A stretch of DNA of 64,000 nt, from contig JACGWO010000012.1 of assembly GCA_034509735.1 (NCBI GenBank), forward strand, positions 27,991,188 through 28,055,187. Direction: 5' to 3'. Origin of the DNA: Sesamum alatum (lineage: Eukaryota > Streptophyta > Magnoliopsida > Lamiales > Pedaliaceae). Shown here one piece after another: positions 60,041 through 64,000 of this stretch. The translations under genes were made by a program, and so were the position numbers. Numbering within the stretch: position 1 is the first letter of the stretch; each line of letters starts with the position of its first letter. Below the pieces are notes generated by a model. It had not been told where the DNA came from. It worked only from the letters and a program-made list of their open reading frames with translations, and made no database searches.

Positions 60041-61479
60041 ATTGATGAAATTTATTATCAACACCGTCCCTTGATTCTGGATAATGCAGTAAATCTAACC
60101 ATTTCGATTTCCATCGTTCCTCATGTTGAATATCGTCTAAATATAAGTGATTTACAACACTGGGACTGAGAGCATAAACACAACAATTAGCCACAATACA
60201 CAATAAACACTTCAAAAATTAATGATGTTTATCGTAGCCCGCAAATTCAAAATCCAGAACCAAACGTCAAACATTGATGCATGAAGTTTTGAAGCAGTCA
60301 GATGGATTAGGACGACCAGGAACACAACTTTATATGTAGGTTTGGAGTTGTTTCCTTAAAGAAGAGCAGCTCTGGCTGTAAGAGTTTCTACCTTTTCACA
60401 TGTGCCGTTTTTTAATTCACAGGGACCACTCAAGATCTCAACCACACATCACTCCCCTACCAATTATTGAAAACGAAGAAATTTCAATCTCCACATTGCT
60501 TCTTTCCTCTCAAATTTCTGTACTGTGATGTACTAGTCTGGATTCTTGTTTAATTGTACCGACAAATAGAATACAAAACACAATCATTTCATTCCGAATA
60601 ACATCTCCTCACTCATTTTCAAATATTTCATTGCACCCCCTTCAAAGTTGGATGACAAGATGAGCATACTTGTAATTTTTAAATAGTGGAGTTTTAATGT
60701 AATATGTGCAAACTCTAGGGATGATCATGTATATTTTCATCCTTTTTTCTTCTTGTTTTCCAGTTCTTCACATCCTTGTCAACTTCAATGACTTCTACAA
60801 AAGGTCACCAGCCTAACAAAAATGGCCAACAGTTTGTAATATTTAGGGAAATGGTGGGCCAAATTTCATTTCCCAAAACTTACAAAGGGTAGTGGTACAG
60901 ATTTTGCTTATACCCACCAAAATTCAACCTTGTGAAACTTCATGATCAAGAGGGTCCATTCCCATCACCTACATTGCATGTGAAGCAATACCCAATTGGG
61001 TGTGGGGGGCCTCACCAGTTTTGGATTGGCTCGGAGATATGGGTTCCCAGCTGCCACTTGCAATCAACATTTTCCAATCTTGCGATCATTTCACTACCCT
61101 TACGGTCAAGTTATGGCAACTAATGGGTAGCATTCAAGCATAATGTACAAAGTTCTTGACAACTACATAATCAGAGGTGTTTTCACATAAACGTATGGGA
61201 AAAAAATATTTAATTTGATCATTTTAGAAAGTTATAGTCCCACTTAGACATATCATTAATAGAACTTTGAAGGTGACTTAAGCAGACTCTAAATTGGTAT
61301 TGCACTTCACATATGTGAGCTGCATGTATACGATATCTTCTAAAAATATATAAATAATGTGAATTTTTTTATATATGTGAAGTGGTTGTCCTGGTTTTAC
61401 ATTGCCAGTGTACAGTCAATAAATGATAACAGTTGGTAAGGGATTTATAGTGTCTCTACTTAAACCCAGTTCTCACGAG

Positions 61480-63413
61480 CTAGTTGCTTGCGCAGAGACA
61501 AATATCCAGCCGACAGCCAGCATTACCCAGATAAGAAGAGGTTATTAGACTTGAGACAGAACTGTAACTGAGACATGATAACTCGATATTACAAGGAGAA
61601 AGGGAATCCGTACAGATATCAGAAGGGAAAACCATAATGGAAAGATGGATGTAAATGGAGTATTTGGGTTTCATTAGTATATTGTTAGCAGATAGCTCAC
61701 ATCTCACATTTCAATTTTCCTAGAAGCAGATTTGTTGAAGATATGGGCTAGAGCTACTGTTTTAAAGTTGAGCTGATACCATCAAAGGAAATGCATGTAA
61801 TTTTTAACTTAATGCAAGAATGGGCTAAATGGTAACAAAGAATTCAGTCTTTTTGAAAGGAACCTTGTCGAAATGTTGCCTTCTTAAGTTTCTTATGTCA
61901 CAAGGATCTAGAGCAATTTCTGTTGGCTTAGATGACACATTAGGATATACAATTGATAGTTTCCTTGGATCAGAACAAGTTTGTCAGTTGTTAGTATGTG
62001 ATAGTCATCCTAATAGAAGATACAAAATCAATAAACAATGGCAACTATTTGATAGATTTCAATACACTTGGACTTGCTCCCACTACTTGAAGAGAGTAAA
62101 CTAGTTTGAAAATCTATGTACAGGTGCGAAGAAAATAGGAGAATAATTAGTATGAGAAAGCATACCAGATAACATGTGATTCTTTCCATCAGTGCTGAGA
62201 ACAACCAAATCAAATAAGTTCAGCGTACATCTTTTTCAAGTAGAATTCCAGCATCGTACAGAATCAAACCTGAAACTGTGCATTCAGGAAATTGTATCAG
62301 TAGTGAAATGATTACAAAAATCCTAGTCTTCTGTGGTTTTTAGCGGGACCAATGAACTTAAGAACCAGGACTCATTTTCAAAATGACAAGGCATAAATAT
62401 CCTAATGAACCTTCCACAGAAACAATATATGGTGGTCCTGACCAGATAACATAATTAACAAAGATCATGCCATTATATCCTAGAACATTATACGCCATTA
62501 TCATGGTTCAAGCCAGTGAGCTCATGAGTTTCACAAGCATCATTGACCTCAAAAACCAACACAAACCCAATTTGGTTAAATGAACTGCTGAAAGCTCAAT
62601 CAGATAGTTCCCATAGTTTGGTCTGTTTATCTTCTGTAACACCATATGACTTAAGAGGTGAATTGGAACCCGAACAAGTAAATTATGCTAAATTAACATC
62701 CAAAAGGATGAACTGATTGGTGATTATTGATACTATAGCAACAATTCATAAATTAGTTAGACTCTCCTCTATTATACAATGCAAGAAATAGTAAGGTCCC
62801 AAAGACTTGGAATAATAACTAATAAATCAAGGATAATGTTTATTTATGAACATTAATGAGCATGCATAGTTTACAATACATGTGTTTTTTTTAACATATC
62901 CTGAAATGTATCGTCCAACTAATTTTGCAGAACCTGACACAGCCCCACATACAGGGCAACCAAGCCACTGAATTATATTTTTCATAAAATCCTGATAAAC
63001 ATAAGTTAGATTGTAAGCAGACAAGCAGCAAATGTGGACGCAAGGCGCAATAAATGGCAGTTTTTGCCTAATCTCCTGCTCCTCAAAGACCTTCAATAGA
63101 AGTGAATGCTATAAGTCAAAATTGAACATGAACTGTACCATCACTCTGATCCAGAAAATTAGTGAAACAATACATACAAAATCTCTAACACAGTGATGGG
63201 CATTCCACACATGACATTGAAAAGGGGAAGCAAGACCAAAAGGTACTTTAACCGCTTCAAGTAAAGATTATCGCATCATCAGGACGTATTCAACTTCAGA
63301 TATAAGTATATGACAACACTTAAAAAAGATAAACATTACTTTCTTTGATTGAATTAATATTATTACTGGAGTTAGAACAGAAGAACTCACAATGTCTTGA
63401 ACAGGAGAGGATC
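61480..63413. other. Region downstream of the fibrillin-like exon
   Basis: Less AT-biased than the spacer to the left and possibly transcribed (3' UTR or further gene parts on the minus strand). Frames at 61480-61707 (ending GNAGCRLDICLCASN) and 62827-63096 (IQWLGCPVCGAVSGSAK) have no family I recognise and no convincing splice partners. Confidence 0.35.
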
Positions 63414-63513
63414 TCATTCTTTCCAAGAATATGGAGCACGCTCAACGATCAGATAGTCTTGCCTAATATCTTTCACCACCCGAATTTCATCATCTATGTA
63501 CAGCGACTCAAAC
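63414..63513 (-). CDS. Probable fibrillin/PAP-family protein, last exon (gene continues past right edge)
   Basis: After a CCGTAG acceptor the minus strand reads FESLYIDDEIRVVKDIRQDY then LIVERAPYSWKE and TGA (63416-63414), 33 codons plus one leading base. The YxDDxxRVxKDxRxDYLxVERA pattern resembles the C-terminal motif (YLDExxRIxRGxxGNLFVL) of plastid lipid-associated proteins, the fibrillins, which bind lipids in thylakoids and plastoglobules. It is closest in my recollection to the PAP13-like members. Upstream exons should lie at higher coordinates. The block 63640-63720 is open in several frames, but I could not fix an exon there. The 61-codon frame that starts inside the intron at 63599 is not the true start. 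Confidence 0.5.
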
Positions 63514-64000
63514 CTACGGAGAAGATGAGGACATGATTTGAGTTGCATTAATAGAGAAGAAAACAACAGAAACATGGCAGCAGTGGTGTATTTTTTCAAG
63601 TTTGAATTGATTTGAGAAGAGAAGGGAGATTAAAAACTAACTGGAAAAGAGCCACCAATCGGAAATTGGCAGCAGAAGTAAAGCAAATGTAACCCAAAAA
63701 CGGGCTGGAAAATTTCAAACAAGATATTTTCCAGTGGAGGAAAATGAATGGAAGAGCGAAAGGGTGGCTATGAGTGACTAACTATTTGAGAAGTGGGTAA
63801 ATACGAACTTCTTATGTCTGTACCAATCTCAGGAAAGGGACTTATTTAGATCCTCGGTAAGGAACTCTCAAGCGTTTTAACTCTTCCGCTGCATTTAATT
63901 CATGCATCTCCTATACGACATAGTGAGAACTTGTACAGACTAAGAGATCTAGCAATTAAACAGCATAAATTTAGTGGAGAAGACTTCTAGAAAATGTTTA
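63514..64000 (-). other. Upstream part of the fibrillin-like gene or its intron/leader
   Basis: GTTAGT at about 63638-63643 (minus strand) could be a donor for an exon ending in CTTTTCCA. No reading frame is conserved enough to confirm an exon. The remainder to the window edge is AT-rich. Confidence 0.3.

Larger units (their letters stand above)
57745..61479. other. Intergenic DNA, no gene seen
   Basis: About 3.7 kb. Contains a G run at 58094-58108, the TA/TG microsatellite, a TA run at 59561-59584 and a SINE-like head at 59986-60040. A more complex stretch at 60880-61125 (GGGTCCATTCCCATCACC, GGGTGTGGGGGGCCTCACC) could be promoter or UTR, but no gene can be supported. Confidence 0.45.

Noticed and set aside
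62827..63096. 89-codon minus frame with LGCPVCGAVSGSAK
   Set aside because: A single CxxC without a second zinc pair, no family match and no splice support.

Overview
The window is plant nuclear DNA: AT-rich, with GT-AG introns, SBP-box transcription factors, a miR156 target site, plant Mutator-like (MULE), hAT and SINE elements, and long repeat-filled gaps between genes. Protein wording suggests a core eudicot, perhaps an asterid, but the species cannot be named from the sequence alone. I recognise seven protein-coding genes or gene ends, two transposon genes in each of two MULEs (all four broken), and about fifteen bounded transposable elements, most of which I delimited by target-site duplications (TSDs).

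Left block (1-8.1 kb): the 3' end of a mitochondrial elongation factor G gene (+; exons 420-2797), then a PDRG1/prefoldin-like gene (+; 3922-8110) behind a promoter with TGGGCC/T motifs. The EF-G exons carry single-base length changes, mostly in base runs, so this copy is either decayed or affected by sequencing error.

Middle block (12-32 kb): a 3.9-kb MULE at 16058-19982 and a 2.2-kb relative at about 24842-27013 flank the SPL8-type SBP gene (+; 21759-23341). A second, miR156-targeted SBP gene lies tail-to-tail with it (-; 29736-31888). Both MULEs carry pieces of the same two-gene cargo: a Mutator transposase and a plant mobile domain (PMD) gene transcribed towards each other. Each element has lost a different part. 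Their subterminal regions, and those of a third fold-back MULE at 45930-47387, are full of short G/C-rich palindromes of the type ACGGGGTT...AACCCCGT in otherwise AT-rich DNA.

Right block (35-64 kb): SINEs, two hAT elements, an intronless matrix metalloproteinase (+; 41094-42200), the fold-back MULE, a small PHD-type zinc-finger gene (-; 49550-50240), two further MULE-type MITEs, a solo LTR at 57252-57739, and at the right edge the last exon of a probable fibrillin/PAP gene (-; 63414-63513) that continues beyond the window.

The host genes do not form a pathway. The linked pair of SBP genes is the one functional neighbourhood. The most unusual material is the two-gene MULE family and its palindromic ends.
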